Source: Phycisphaerae bacterium
Lineage (GTDB): Bacteria > Planctomycetota > Phycisphaerae > Sedimentisphaerales > Anaerobacaceae
Assembly (NCBI GenBank): GCA_017993835.1
Contig: JAGOLX010000034.1
Coordinates: forward strand, 1 to 64,000
Reading direction: 5' to 3'
DNA: 64,000 nucleotides
Shown here: positions 25,924-34,643 of the stretch, one piece after another
Numbering within the stretch: position 1 is the stretch's first letter
Layout: each line of letters opens with the position of its first letter
Notes under the pieces: model-generated
What the model saw: only the letters and a program-made list of their open reading frames with translations
What the model was told of the DNA's origin: nothing
Database searches by the model: none
Translations under genes and position numbers: made by a program

Positions 25924-27305
25924 TCGGGCCCACGACCCCTGGGCCTGGCTTCGACTTTCAATGTCCGCGTCTCGGGTTTTCCTGTACACTGGTCGCCATG
26001 ATTCGTTGCCTTGTGAATCCGTTGGGCCTGTTCCTTCTCGTCTGGGGGACTGCCGGCGCACTGTACGCGGTCGGGGTGGTCAACGGGATGTTCGTCCCGC
26101 CGGCAGTCCTCACCGTTGCCTCGGTCCTTCTGAGCGTTGCGACCTTCTCGCTCGGGTATTTCACCTGGACCCTGTTCCATGGCCTGGGCGCGAGGCCGGA
26201 GACTCTCACCGCGGACTGGTCCCGACCGCTGCGTCAGGACTCGGTGGCGAGGGCGTTGAATTTCGCCCTTGCGGCGGGGGGGATCGCTCTGCTCCTCGAG
26301 GGGTATCGGCTCGTTCTGATCGCCCGCCACTTCGACACGACCTGGTTCGAACTGGTGACCCATCCCGGCCTGTTCCGCATCCGCCTGGTCACCTTCATCC
26401 AAGAAAACCTCTTCCAGGCCAGCGGCACCGTCATGCTGTTGTCCATTACGAACAGCCTGTTCTCGATCGGATTCGTTCTGCTGGGCGTGTTTCTCCACCT
26501 CGACCGGACCCGAAGGAAGTACGTGTACCTCGCTGCCTTCCTCGCCATCTCGCTGACCGTCGGGGTGATCCATCTGAGCCGTTACGAGACCACGTCGAAC
26601 ATCCTGTACCTGGTCTTCGCCTACTGCTTCATGGCATTGCTGCCCGAACCGTCGGCGCCAGTCTCTCGCGGCACAAGGCCCTCTTCACGTTTCCTGGCCG
26701 GCGCTTCTTTCCTGCGCCTGGCGGTCCCCATGGCCGCTGTCGTGTTCCTGTTCGCCGTCATCGACATCCTGCTCCGCAAGAGCAGTGAGTACGACCAGCC
26801 GAACCGCCTGGAGGGTCTCGTCTTTCACTTCTACTGGTACCTTGCCTCGCCCCTGGCGGCCTTCAATGAGTTCGTGACCAGCTTCACCGGCAACTATCTG
26901 TGGGGCCAGAGCACGTTCTTCCCGCTGTACAAGTGGCTCTGCCGGTTCGACCTGGTCCCGGAGGCCGAGTTCTCCTACTATGGCGAGCGGGCCCTGCTCC
27001 CCTACATGGCGAACACCTACACCTATCTGCGGAACTTCTATGAAGACTTCGGCCTTCTGGGCGTCGCGGTCATCCCCTACCTGCTCGGGTGGGCTGTCGC
27101 TGCGGTCCGCGAGCGGGCCCGGCGGCACTTCCAGTACCTCAACCTCTACGTCGTTCTCCTGCTGTTCATCTTCTTCTCGTTCTACAACTTCTTCTTCGTC
27201 TCCAACCAGGTGTACCTCCAGGTCCTCTTCGGCTTCGTCCTGTTCCGGTATCGAATTGACCTGAGCCCTCAGGAGGCGTATAAAGAGGTCCCTGAACGAA
27301 ACTGA
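25920..27305 (+). CDS. Wzy-like polysaccharide polymerase (oligosaccharide repeat-unit polymerase)
   Basis: The 461-residue integral membrane protein has about 11-12 hydrophobic segments and a large extracytoplasmic loop in the second half (about 260-350), as in Wzy/O-antigen polymerases. The start is uncertain. GTG 25920 overlaps the upstream stop (GTGA), matching the overlap pattern of the rest of the operon, while ATG 25998 would give a more hydrophobic N-terminus. It would polymerise repeat units on the outer face of the inner membrane. Wzy proteins share little sequence, so the call rests on topology and location. Confidence 0.7.
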   Translation: MIGPTTPGPGFDFQCPRLGFSCTLVAMIRCLVNPLGLFLLVWGTAGALYAVGVVNGMFVPPAVLTVASVLLSVATFSLGYFTWTLFHGLGARPETLTADWSRPLRQDSVARALNFALAAGGIALLLEGYRLVLIARHFDTTWFELVTHPGLFRIRLVTFIQENLFQASGTVMLLSITNSLFSIGFVLLGVFLHLDRTRRKYVYLAAFLAISLTVGVIHLSRYETTSNILYLVFAYCFMALLPEPSAPVSRGTRPSSRFLAGASFLRLAVPMAAVVFLFAVIDILLRKSSEYDQPNRLEGLVFHFYWYLASPLAAFNEFVTSFTGNYLWGQSTFFPLYKWLCRFDLVPEAEFSYYGERALLPYMANTYTYLRNFYEDFGLLGVAVIPYLLGWAVAAVRERARRHFQYLNLYVVLLLFIFFSFYNFFFVSNQVYLQVLFGFVLFRYRIDLSPQEAYKEVPERN

Positions 27306-27323
27306 AACTCTGGGATTTTCCTG

Positions 27324-27590
27324 ATGGCCGATACACGACGAAACACCTGGATGGCGAAACTCAAGAGGACGCTCACCTGCCTGCTGCCGGTCTCGAACCG
27401 CCGGCGGGGCCAGTGCATCAATTGCGGCGCCTGCTGCAAACTGCCCAACGTCTGCTGGTTCCTCAAAACCGGCGCCGATGGCAAGGGCTATTGCGGCGTC
27501 TACCCCCTGCGCCCGCTGAACTGCCGCAAGTACCCTCGCACCGAATCCGAGCACATCACGAAAGACACCTGCGGCTTCCACTTCGACTGA
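27324..27590 (+). CDS. small YkgJ-like cysteine cluster protein
   Basis: The 88-residue protein has C-x-x-C-x-x-C-C (C-I-N-C-G-A-C-C) followed by C-W-F-L, G-Y-C-G-V-Y-P-L-R-P-L-N-C-R-K-Y-P and a final C-G-F. This is the cysteine layout of the YkgJ/zinc- or iron-chelating family (UPF0153). It follows the polysaccharide polymerase by 18 nt and may be co-transcribed with it, although the family is usually metal-related housekeeping. The role here is unknown. Confidence 0.75.
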   Translation: MADTRRNTWMAKLKRTLTCLLPVSNRRRGQCINCGACCKLPNVCWFLKTGADGKGYCGVYPLRPLNCRKYPRTESEHITKDTCGFHFD

Positions 27591-27637
27591 TGGCCGGCGG
27601 CTGAACCACGTCCGCCTTGTCCGCAAGTCTCAAGAAT

Positions 27638-27659
27638 GGTGTGCGGAGCACACCCTACC
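27638..27659 (-). repeat. small palindromic repeat, GGTAGGGTG family (copy 2)
   Basis: GGTGTGC / GCACACC 7-bp stem with a 3-nt loop and flanking CTACC. Read on the minus strand it is GGTAGGGTGTGC...GCACACC. Confidence 0.6.
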
Positions 27660-27815
27660 GCTATCGCCGTATCGTGTCGCCATTGCATACGATGAGGCCC
27701 GTTGGCTGCAGCAGGTTCTCCAGCAAGGGACATTCAACGCAACATAGCGGAAGCTGTGAATCCCGGTGAGTATGTTCGACACTGTATTACGAGGGACCGT
27801 CGGCCAAGCGACTGC

Positions 27816-27837
27816 GGTAGGGTGGGCTATGCCCACC
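27816..27837 (+). repeat. small palindromic repeat, GGTAGGGTG family (copy 3)
   Basis: GGTAGGGTGGGC-TAT-GCCCACC with a 7-bp stem. It is oriented opposite to copy 2 and the same as copy 1 when copy 1 is read on the minus strand. Confidence 0.6.
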
Positions 27838-28051
27838 GTTTCTTTGTTCATCCGCAGATTTACGCCGAGTGATGCGGATTGGGTGGAGAAGAAAGCCTTG
27901 CACCGCGCCGCCTTCGTGCGGTATCATGGAGATTCATACGGAGGCTCGTCGCACGGGCTCGCCACTCCAGACACATCTTCTATCGGCGGCCCCAGGGGAG
28001 CCAGGGCGGGCGGTTGGCATCAGGACCTTTCAAGAAAGGCAGGGTGCTTCG

Positions 28052-29659
28052 ATGAACCGATCTTGCATCACGCAAAGAGGACTCGTTCTGCTGCTGGTTG
28101 TTTCCACATCATGTCCGGTGCTCTACGCCGGTTTCAAGCCGGAGCAGCATGTCATCGTACAGAGTGAAACCAATGGCCCGACATCCGTCTACGCGGCGGA
28201 CTTGGACGGGGATGGCGACCTGGACGTCCTCTCGGCTTCTTACTGCAACCACAAGATTGCCTGGTATGCCAACGACGGGACGGGTCATTTCGGACCTCAG
28301 CAGGTGATTACCACAGAGGTCTATGGGGCACAATGCGTCTATGCGGCGGACTTGGACGGCGACGGCGACCTGGACGTCCTCTCGGCTTCTTCTGGCGACG
28401 GCAAGATTGCCTGGTATGCCAACGACGGCACGGGCCAGTTCGGAGCCCAGCAGGTGATCATCACAGAGGCCTGGAATGCGAAATCCGTCTATGCGGCGGA
28501 CTTGGACGGTGACGGTGATTTGGACGTCCTCTCGGCTGCGGGCAATACGGTTGCCTGGTATGCCAATGACGGCACGGGCCAGTTCGGACCCCAGCAGGTG
28601 ATCACCGCAGCGGCCGCTGGGGCCCGCTGTGTCTATGCCGCGGATTTGGACAGCGATGGCGACCTGGACGTCCTCTCGGCTTCTTCTGGGGACGACAAGA
28701 TCGCCCGGTATGCCAACGACGGAACGGGCCAGTTCGGCTCCCAGCAGGTGATCAGCACCGCGGCCGTTGGGGCGAACTGCGTCTATGCGGCGGACTTAGA
28801 CGGCGATGGCGACCTGGACATCCTCTCGGCTTCTTTTGGGGACGACAAGATCGCCTGGTATGCCAACGACGGGACGGGCGAGTTCGGCTCCCAGCAGGTG
28901 ATCACGACAGAAGCCGCTGCGGCGTACTGCGTCTATGCGGCGGACCTGGACGGCAATGGCGACCTGGACGTCCTCTCGGCATCTTTCGGCTCTTATCCTT
29001 CGTACGATGATAAGATCGCCTGGTATGACAACGACGGGACGGGCCAGTTCGGACCCCAGCAGGTGATCACCGCCGCAGCCGATGGGGCAGATTCCGTCTA
29101 CGCGGCGGACCTGGACGGCGATGGCGACCTGGACGTACTATCAGGTTCTACCTACAGGGTTGCCTGGTATGCGAACGACGGGACAGGCCAGTTCGGACCC
29201 CAGCAGGTGATCATCACAAAGGCCGCTGGGGCAAGCTGCGTTTATGCGGCGGACCTGGATGGCGATGGTGACATAGACGTCCTCTCGGCTTCTTGGGGGG
29301 ACGACAAGATTGCCTGGTATGCCAACGACGGGATGGGCCAGTTCGGACCCCAGCAGGTGATCACCACCGAGGCCGATTGGGCAGAGTGTGTCTATGCGGC
29401 GGACCTGGACGGCGATCTGGACGTCCTCTCGGCTTCCTACTATGACGACAAGATCGCTTGGTATGCCAACGACGGGACGGGCCAGTTCGGACCCCAGCAG
29501 GTGATCACGACAGAGGCCGCGTGGGCGCGCTGCGTCTATGCGGCGGACCTGGACGGCGATGGCGACCTGGATGTCCTCTCGGCTTCCGAGGGCGACGATA
29601 AGATCGCCTGGTACGAGAACGACCAAGTCGACCGCACGATTCCGTCGGCCTCTCCGTGA
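28052..29659 (+). CDS. exported FG-GAP/VCBS repeat protein with ten near-identical repeats
   Basis: The 535-residue protein has a signal peptide (about 1-26, L-V-L-L-L-V-V-S-T-S) and then about ten repeats of 48-55 residues. Each contains V-Y-A-A-D-L-D-G-D-G-D-L-D-V-L-S-A-S (a Dx[DN]xDG-like calcium-binding loop) and K-I-A-W-Y-A-N-D-G-T-G-Q-F-G-P-Q-Q-V-I. The repeats should form one or two beta-propellers, as in integrin-alpha-type FG-GAP proteins. The last repeat is cut short and no sorting domain was seen. Repeat 9 lacks two residues of the loop. It is probably a secreted or surface binding protein; the start has only a weak ribosome binding site. Confidence 0.8.
   Translation: MNRSCITQRGLVLLLVVSTSCPVLYAGFKPEQHVIVQSETNGPTSVYAADLDGDGDLDVLSASYCNHKIAWYANDGTGHFGPQQVITTEVYGAQCVYAADLDGDGDLDVLSASSGDGKIAWYANDGTGQFGAQQVIITEAWNAKSVYAADLDGDGDLDVLSAAGNTVAWYANDGTGQFGPQQVITAAAAGARCVYAADLDSDGDLDVLSASSGDDKIARYANDGTGQFGSQQVISTAAVGANCVYAADLDGDGDLDILSASFGDDKIAWYANDGTGEFGSQQVITTEAAAAYCVYAADLDGNGDLDVLSASFGSYPSYDDKIAWYDNDGTGQFGPQQVITAAADGADSVYAADLDGDGDLDVLSGSTYRVAWYANDGTGQFGPQQVIITKAAGASCVYAADLDGDGDIDVLSASWGDDKIAWYANDGMGQFGPQQVITTEADWAECVYAADLDGDLDVLSASYYDDKIAWYANDGTGQFGPQQVITTEAAWARCVYAADLDGDGDLDVLSASEGDDKIAWYENDQVDRTIPSASP
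28187..29619 (+). repeat. tandem coding repeat array (about 147-nt unit, 10 copies)
   Basis: The FG-GAP units are highly similar at the DNA level too, with long shared stretches such as the C-A-G-C-A-G-G-T-G-A-T-C segment in nearly every unit. This points to recent expansion or gene conversion rather than ancient repeats. Confidence 0.8.
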
Positions 29660-29978
29660 CGCAGATCCTGGCCGACCATGGGATTTGGGATCAGGCAGTC
29701 GTTAGCACGCCACCGCAGGCGAGTTTTTGGAGGAACCGTTTAGCGGGAAGACCCACAGGGCACCGTCCTTCAGTTCGGCGTCCAGACAAAATCCACCTCC
29801 GTGCCGTGCATAAATCGCCAGCAGATTGACGGCAAATTTGCTGGTGGTCTGTGCAGTTTTGCCCTGTTCTTTCTGCGATGAGACTCGAATCTTGGGGAAA
29901 TCATCGCGATTTCCCTGCATGACGGCCATTCTTCGGGTACAATAGTGCGATTTGGCTTTGTTGGGGATCGTCTGGTTT
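29660..29978. other. intergenic region before dxs
   Basis: This lies between the FG-GAP gene and dxs. A weak minus-strand small ORF lies inside (see 29702-29929). A TACAAT (29938-29943) may be the dxs -10, but no good -35 was seen. Confidence 0.4.
29702..29929 (-). CDS. possible small protein (about 75 aa), uncertain
   Basis: A minus-strand frame from ATG 29929 (or 29920) encodes a peptide with T-T-S-K-F-A-V-N-L-L-A-I-Y-A-R-H-G-G-G-F and A-L-W-V-F-P-L, which reads like real protein sequence more than noise. It has no recognisable family and only a weak ribosome binding site. It lies head to head with dxs. It may equally be chance. Confidence 0.3.
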   Translation of the reverse strand: MAVMQGNRDDFPKIRVSSQKEQGKTAQTTSKFAVNLLAIYARHGGGFCLDAELKDGALWVFPLNGSSKNSPAVAC

Positions 29979-32090
29979 ATGAGTGATACGTACCTGGAAA
30001 AAATCAACAGCCCGGCGGACCTGAAGAAGCTTTCGGTCGCCGAGCTGGAGAAACTGGCCGAGGAGATCCGCCAGTTCATATTGAATTCGGTCAGCAAGAC
30101 GGGCGGGCACCTGGCCAGTAACCTGGGCGCCGTCGAGCTGACGCTTGCGCTGCACTACGTCTTCGATTTCCAGCGGGACAAACTCCTGTGGGATGTCGGC
30201 CACCAGTGCTACACGCACAAAATCGTCACCGGCCGCAAGGCGGGTTTCGAGCGGTTGCGCCACGCCGGGGGCATCAGCGGCTTCCCCAATCCCGCCGAAA
30301 GCGACCAGGACCAGTTCACCGTCGGGCACGCCGGCACGTCCGTCGCGACCGCGATCGGCATGGCTCTGGGCGAGCAATTGAAGGCGACGGGATCGTCTCT
30401 CCTCCCTTGTCCCTCGTCGCTCGGGGAGCGAGGCCACGATGGCCTCGCGACGCAAGGGCGGGATGGCCTCGCCGCGAGCGACGAGCCCCGCCGCACAGCG
30501 GCCCTCCGGGCCGAGGCGACGCCTCTGCCCCGCATCTCGCCGCGGATCGTCGCCCTCGTCGGCGACGCCAGCATCGTCAACGGCGTCTCCTTCGAGGCGC
30601 TCAACAACCTCGGGCTGGTCAAGCGCCAGATGCTGATCGTCCTGAACGACAACAGCATGGCCATCGATGTGACGGTGGGTGCGGTGGCCAAGTACCTCTC
30701 GAAGGTGCGCCTCAGCCAGACGTATGAGGGCCTGCGTTCCACCACCAAGAGCATCCTCGAGCACCTGCCCGGCATTGGGCGGAGTGTCGAAGAGACCATC
30801 GAGCGGGTCAAGAAGAGCATCCGCATGGCGGTGCCGCCGAGCCAGTTGTTCGAGAGCCTCAACGTTCCGTACTTCGGCCCGGTGGACGGCCACGACATCG
30901 AGTCCCTGATCCGCCTGTTCAAGGCGCTGGGCCAGATCGACCATCCCGTCCTGCTGCACGTGTACACGAAAAAGGGCAAGGGCTTCCATCCTGCGGACAA
31001 GGGCCCGACCCGATTCCATTCGACCGGCCCGTTCAAGATCAACGGCGACAACTCCGTCGAGTGCAGCGCGGAGGCCCATGAGCCGAACTATACCGACGCC
31101 TTCGGCGAGTCGCTGACCGCCTTGGCCGAGCAGGACAAGAGGATCGTGGCCATCACCTCCGCGATGTGCGACGGCACCGGCCTCCAGGATTTCCGCAAGC
31201 GGTTTCCGGATCGGTTCTACGACGTGGGGATCGCCGAGAGCGCCGCGGTGGACATCGCCGCGGGTCTGGCCAAGGTCGGGATGAAACCCGTCGTCTGCAT
31301 CTACTCGACCTTCCTACAGCGGAGCTTCGACCAGATCTTCCAGGAGGTGTCACTGCAGAACCTGCCGGTGGTGTTCTGTGTGGACCGGGCGGGCATGGTC
31401 GGCGCCGACGGCGCGACGCACCACGGCCTAATGGACATCGGGTACCTGCGCATGCTGCCCAACGTGGTTCTGACGGCCCCTGCCGACGCGGTCGAGATGA
31501 AAGGGGCGCTGCGATTCGCGTTGGCCCATACGCAGCCGGTGGTGATTCGCTATCCGAAGGACTCTCTGCCCACCAAGCATCTGGCGGAGGCAGGGTCGGA
31601 GAGACCCTTTGAATTGGGCAAGAGCCTCGTGGTCCGGCGGGGCCTTCGATCCTCGCTGGTTATCGTGTCTTATGGGACCTTGCTGCCGGAGGCCCTGGAG
31701 GCGGCCGATGCTCTCGGTTCAGCGGGGATCGGTGCGGATGTGATCAACGCACGGTTCGCGGCGCCGATCGATGTGGAGCTGCTGGACCTCCTGACGGCTG
31801 GCAAGCGGATCATCACGGTCGAGGACCACTATCTGTCCTGTGGTTTCGGCTCGGCCCTGCTGGAGCTGGCCGCAACGAATGGCTGCGAACTGGGCCGGGT
31901 CCGCGTGCTGGGCGCACGACGGTGCTTCTTCGGCCACCACTCCCGCGCCGCCCAGCTTATGGAGGCCGGGGTTACTGCCGATGAGATAGTCAAAACGGCC
32001 AAGGAGCTGGTCATTGAGCGGGAAATCAGGTCAACTCGGCGTCCGACGGGGCAGGTCACTGCCTCGGTTGATCCTGTTCGGCAATCCTGA
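29979..32090 (+). CDS. dxs: 1-deoxy-D-xylulose-5-phosphate synthase with an internal insertion
   Basis: The 703-residue thiamine-diphosphate enzyme makes DXP from pyruvate and glyceraldehyde-3-phosphate (MEP isoprenoid pathway). Visible family motifs are W-D-V-G-H-Q-C-Y-T-H-K-I, the G-H-A-G-T-S motif, the ThDP/Mg motif G-D-A-S...N-D-N-S-M-A-I-D, and the C-terminal transketolase part with Y-P-K-D. The protein is about 60-70 residues longer than usual because of an insertion at about residues 137-184, between I-G-M-A-L-G-E-Q-L and the R-I-V-A-L-V-G-D strand, encoded by a palindromic DNA element. The normal residue after G-D is often G; here it is A. The 3' end overlaps nadK by 77 nt. Confidence 0.9.
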   Translation: MSDTYLEKINSPADLKKLSVAELEKLAEEIRQFILNSVSKTGGHLASNLGAVELTLALHYVFDFQRDKLLWDVGHQCYTHKIVTGRKAGFERLRHAGGISGFPNPAESDQDQFTVGHAGTSVATAIGMALGEQLKATGSSLLPCPSSLGERGHDGLATQGRDGLAASDEPRRTAALRAEATPLPRISPRIVALVGDASIVNGVSFEALNNLGLVKRQMLIVLNDNSMAIDVTVGAVAKYLSKVRLSQTYEGLRSTTKSILEHLPGIGRSVEETIERVKKSIRMAVPPSQLFESLNVPYFGPVDGHDIESLIRLFKALGQIDHPVLLHVYTKKGKGFHPADKGPTRFHSTGPFKINGDNSVECSAEAHEPNYTDAFGESLTALAEQDKRIVAITSAMCDGTGLQDFRKRFPDRFYDVGIAESAAVDIAAGLAKVGMKPVVCIYSTFLQRSFDQIFQEVSLQNLPVVFCVDRAGMVGADGATHHGLMDIGYLRMLPNVVLTAPADAVEMKGALRFALAHTQPVVIRYPKDSLPTKHLAEAGSERPFELGKSLVVRRGLRSSLVIVSYGTLLPEALEAADALGSAGIGADVINARFAAPIDVELLDLLTAGKRIITVEDHYLSCGFGSALLELAATNGCELGRVRVLGARRCFFGHHSRAAQLMEAGVTADEIVKTAKELVIEREIRSTRRPTGQVTASVDPVRQS
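30391..30532. repeat. palindromic element inserted in frame in dxs
   Basis: The insert includes an 11-bp perfect inverted repeat, CTCGTCGCTCG (30413-30423) / CGAGCGACGAG (30475-30485). Between the arms lies a GAGGCCA-CGA-TGGCCTC hairpin, and within it CGCAAGGGCGGGA-TGGCCTCGCC, which resembles the GGACGCAAGGGCGGGACGCCCTCGCC sequence next to the SDR copies at 204-229 and 17645-17670. Boundaries are estimated from the protein gap. Confidence 0.55.
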
Positions 32091-32910
32091 GAGGCAGCCG
32101 GTGGCCGAGGCCATGCGGGACTTCTCCCAATTCCTCGAAGGCCGGGCGGAGGTCCTCGCCAGTTGTCGCATCGAGAAATGCACGCGTGACGTCCTGCGGG
32201 ACTGTGACTTCGCGGTCGTTCTGGGCGGGGACGGCACGATCATCTCCGCCGCCAAGGATCTCAGCGAGGCGCAGGTGCCGGTGATCGGCGTCAACCTCGG
32301 GAAACTCGGGTATCTGGCCGAGTTCAGCGTGGACGAGTTCAAGCGGATGTTCGCGGACATCGTCTCGGGCGCAGCGCCCGTCGAGAAGCGGATGATGCTC
32401 GGCTGTCGCGTGTCGCAGGGAGGGTGCGAGAAGTTCTGTTCCAGGGCGGTGAACGACGTCTTCGTCGCGGCCGGGCCGCCGTTTCGCGTGATCGAACTGA
32501 AAATCGCGGTGGACGGCCGGGAGGTGGCCAGTTGCGTCAGCGATGGGCTGATCGTCTCGACGCCGACCGGTTCGACCGCATACAACCTCTCCGCAGGTGG
32601 GCCGATCCTTGACGGCTCGATGGAGGCCATGGTGATTACGCCGATCTGCCCCCATTCGCTGAGCTTCCGGCCCATCGTGATCGACGCGGCCGGCGTGGTC
32701 GAGATCCGCCTCTTGCGGATCAATGAGGGCACGACCGTCTCCATGGACGGCCAGGCGTCCTCCAGTCTGGCGATCGACGATGTCGTGCGGATTGCGAGGG
32801 AGGCGGACTCCTTTCTGGTGGTGAATAACCCGATGCGAACGCCATGGGAGACGCTGGCCACGAAGCTGGGCTGGGCGAAGCGGCCGAGGTACGTGAGCGA
32901 GTCGAGCTGA
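32014..32910 (+). CDS. nadK: NAD kinase
   Basis: The 298-residue NAD(H) kinase has V-V-L-G-G-D-G-T (about 68-75), V-N-L-G-K-L-G-Y-L-A-E-F (about 94-105) and S-D-G-L-I-V-S-T-P-T-G-S-T-A-Y-N, the NAD kinase signature. It phosphorylates NAD+ to NADP+. The start is a TTG at 32014 with AAGGAG 8 nt upstream, so it starts inside dxs and overlaps it by 77 nt. This suggests translational coupling. A later start is possible but would leave the ribosome binding site unused. Confidence 0.9.
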   Translation: MSGKSGQLGVRRGRSLPRLILFGNPERQPVAEAMRDFSQFLEGRAEVLASCRIEKCTRDVLRDCDFAVVLGGDGTIISAAKDLSEAQVPVIGVNLGKLGYLAEFSVDEFKRMFADIVSGAAPVEKRMMLGCRVSQGGCEKFCSRAVNDVFVAAGPPFRVIELKIAVDGREVASCVSDGLIVSTPTGSTAYNLSAGGPILDGSMEAMVITPICPHSLSFRPIVIDAAGVVEIRLLRINEGTTVSMDGQASSSLAIDDVVRIAREADSFLVVNNPMRTPWETLATKLGWAKRPRYVSESS

Positions 32911-33017
32911 AGCAGGCTTCCCAGCGATGGGGTAGTCGCGAGCGGATCGTGAACCTGCGGGACGAGATTGCCGATATCCGTGCATATGAGCGTTTCTCTG
33001 CACAGGAGTGGCATCGT

Positions 33018-34616
33018 ATGAACGGTTACCAGTTTCATGCAAGGTCCGGCAGGGCGTCGGTGGCGTTTTCAGCACTGATACTCCTGGTCCTGGCGGCCGG
33101 GGCCTTCGGGGCAAGGACGAATTCCGCCGCCCGTGCGACGACACCGCCGAGCAGTTATCAGAATGGCCTGATCGACACGTCCCATACCACGGACCAGTCG
33201 GGCAACCTCGCGATGACCGGCAACGTCCCCGGCGGTCAGCATTTCCGCGGGAACGTCCCATATCGTTCCACGAACAGCTTCGGCGCTCCGCTGGGCTCGA
33301 CGAGCCTGGATTCGTTCCTCCGCTACTCCACGGTGCCGGAAGGGCTGACCGGGTATCCCCAGAACTACAGTCCCTACTACTCGTCGACGAGGACCGTGAC
33401 CACGACCTCGCCGGGCTATTCAGGGATCTTCACGGCGCCCAGTCCGAAGATCGCCGACGGATTGACGTCGCTTCCGATGGACCGAACGACCGCAACGATG
33501 TCCGTGGCCGAGATCCCGCAACGTCCGACTTCGACGGACGACCTTGGTGGCGCAGTCGGCTCGATGGCGTGGCAACCGTCGCGTCTGCCCTCCTGGCCAG
33601 TGCCCACAGGACTCAGTGATGCGAAGGATGCACCCTCTGGTGAAACGGGCGGTCTGTCGATCCGGTGTCCATCGGGTTCCTTGGACGATCCGCTCATGCC
33701 TCCGCAGGAGTATCAGCGCCGCCTCCAAGTGCTGCTCGAGGATCTCGAAAGGGCGCGTCAGAACGCCTCGCAGATCGAGCAACGGCTCGATGTGGGCAAG
33801 ACAGAAGCACAGCCCCAGCCGCCGGCAGAGGCGATCTCTCCGGCGGGCGAGGTCACCGGTCTGACGCTCTACGATCCGTCCGTCCGTTCGGAGAACGCTC
33901 TGCCCCAGCCGCCAGCCTATGCGGGCGAGATCCGGCCCAGCGTGATGGACTTCCGCAGTGATTCCGTCGCCCAGCCATCCTCTTTGGCTACCACCCTGCA
34001 ACGCGTCTCCGAGTATGCGGCGCGTCTCCAGGCCGCATCGAGGACCGACCGGACGGCTCAGAGCCCGGCACTCCCCGACGCCAGCCCGGCCGAGACCGCC
34101 TCCGCACCACAGCCGCCGGCGGAGGCTGTGCCGCAGACCAGTGAGAATGGGGGATCGATCACCCAGCAGCAGTTCGACCAGTACCTTGCGGCGGCCGAAT
34201 CGAGCGTGCGCCAGGGCCGCTACGACCGAGCGGCGGAATCTTTCGCCCTCGCGTCCGTTTACGTCCCCTACGATGTGCGTCCGCACCTCGGCAAGAGCCA
34301 CGCTCTGCTGGCCGTCGGGGATTTCGTCAACGGCGCCCTGTCTCTGGCGCGAGCCATCGAACTCGACGCGAAAGCGGGTCTGGCGAGGGTGGATCTGGTG
34401 GAGGCGGTCGGCGGACCCGATGCATTTGTGGCGCGGATCGCAAAACTCGAAGAACTCGCTCAGGGCAATCCCTCGCCCGCGTTCCAATTCCTGCTGGCCT
34501 ATGTCTACTATCAGATGGATCGCCCGACTGAGGCGAGGGTCGCGATAGAATCTGCCCGCACAGGGATGATGTCCCGCATCGCCGTAGACCGGCTCGCCGC
34601 CGCCCTCGGCCGGTGA
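33018..34616 (+). CDS. exported TPR-containing protein of unknown function
   Basis: The 532-residue protein starts at ATG 33018 (GGAG 9 nt upstream) with a signal-like N-terminus (A-S-V-A-F-S-A-L-I-L-L-V-L-A-A-G). Residues about 40-380 are Pro/Ser/Thr/Gln-rich and probably disordered, with a short coiled segment near 230-265. Residues about 385-525 contain two to three TPR-like helical pairs (A-A-E-S-S-V-R-Q-G-R-Y-D-R-A-A-E). It may be an envelope assembly or scaffold protein. It follows nadK by about 105 nt. Function is not known. Confidence 0.65.
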   Translation: MNGYQFHARSGRASVAFSALILLVLAAGAFGARTNSAARATTPPSSYQNGLIDTSHTTDQSGNLAMTGNVPGGQHFRGNVPYRSTNSFGAPLGSTSLDSFLRYSTVPEGLTGYPQNYSPYYSSTRTVTTTSPGYSGIFTAPSPKIADGLTSLPMDRTTATMSVAEIPQRPTSTDDLGGAVGSMAWQPSRLPSWPVPTGLSDAKDAPSGETGGLSIRCPSGSLDDPLMPPQEYQRRLQVLLEDLERARQNASQIEQRLDVGKTEAQPQPPAEAISPAGEVTGLTLYDPSVRSENALPQPPAYAGEIRPSVMDFRSDSVAQPSSLATTLQRVSEYAARLQAASRTDRTAQSPALPDASPAETASAPQPPAEAVPQTSENGGSITQQQFDQYLAAAESSVRQGRYDRAAESFALASVYVPYDVRPHLGKSHALLAVGDFVNGALSLARAIELDAKAGLARVDLVEAVGGPDAFVARIAKLEELAQGNPSPAFQFLLAYVYYQMDRPTEARVAIESARTGMMSRIAVDRLAAALGR

Positions 34617-34643
34617 CTCTCTACGGGCGAAACACCTTCAGTT

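Larger units (their letters stand above)
27591..28051. other. intergenic region with inverted pair of palindromic repeats
   Basis: No gene was recognised here. It holds two opposite-facing copies of the GGTAGGGTG repeat (27638-27659 and 27816-27837), which makes the segment between them look like a small MITE-like element. Confidence 0.5.

Noticed and set aside
29901-31079. Minus-strand ORF opposite dxs
   Set aside because: Antisense shadow; dxs is unambiguous.
34622-34643. Terminator between the TPR and GroES-like genes
   Set aside because: Only a 5-bp GAAAC/GTTTC stem, too weak to claim.
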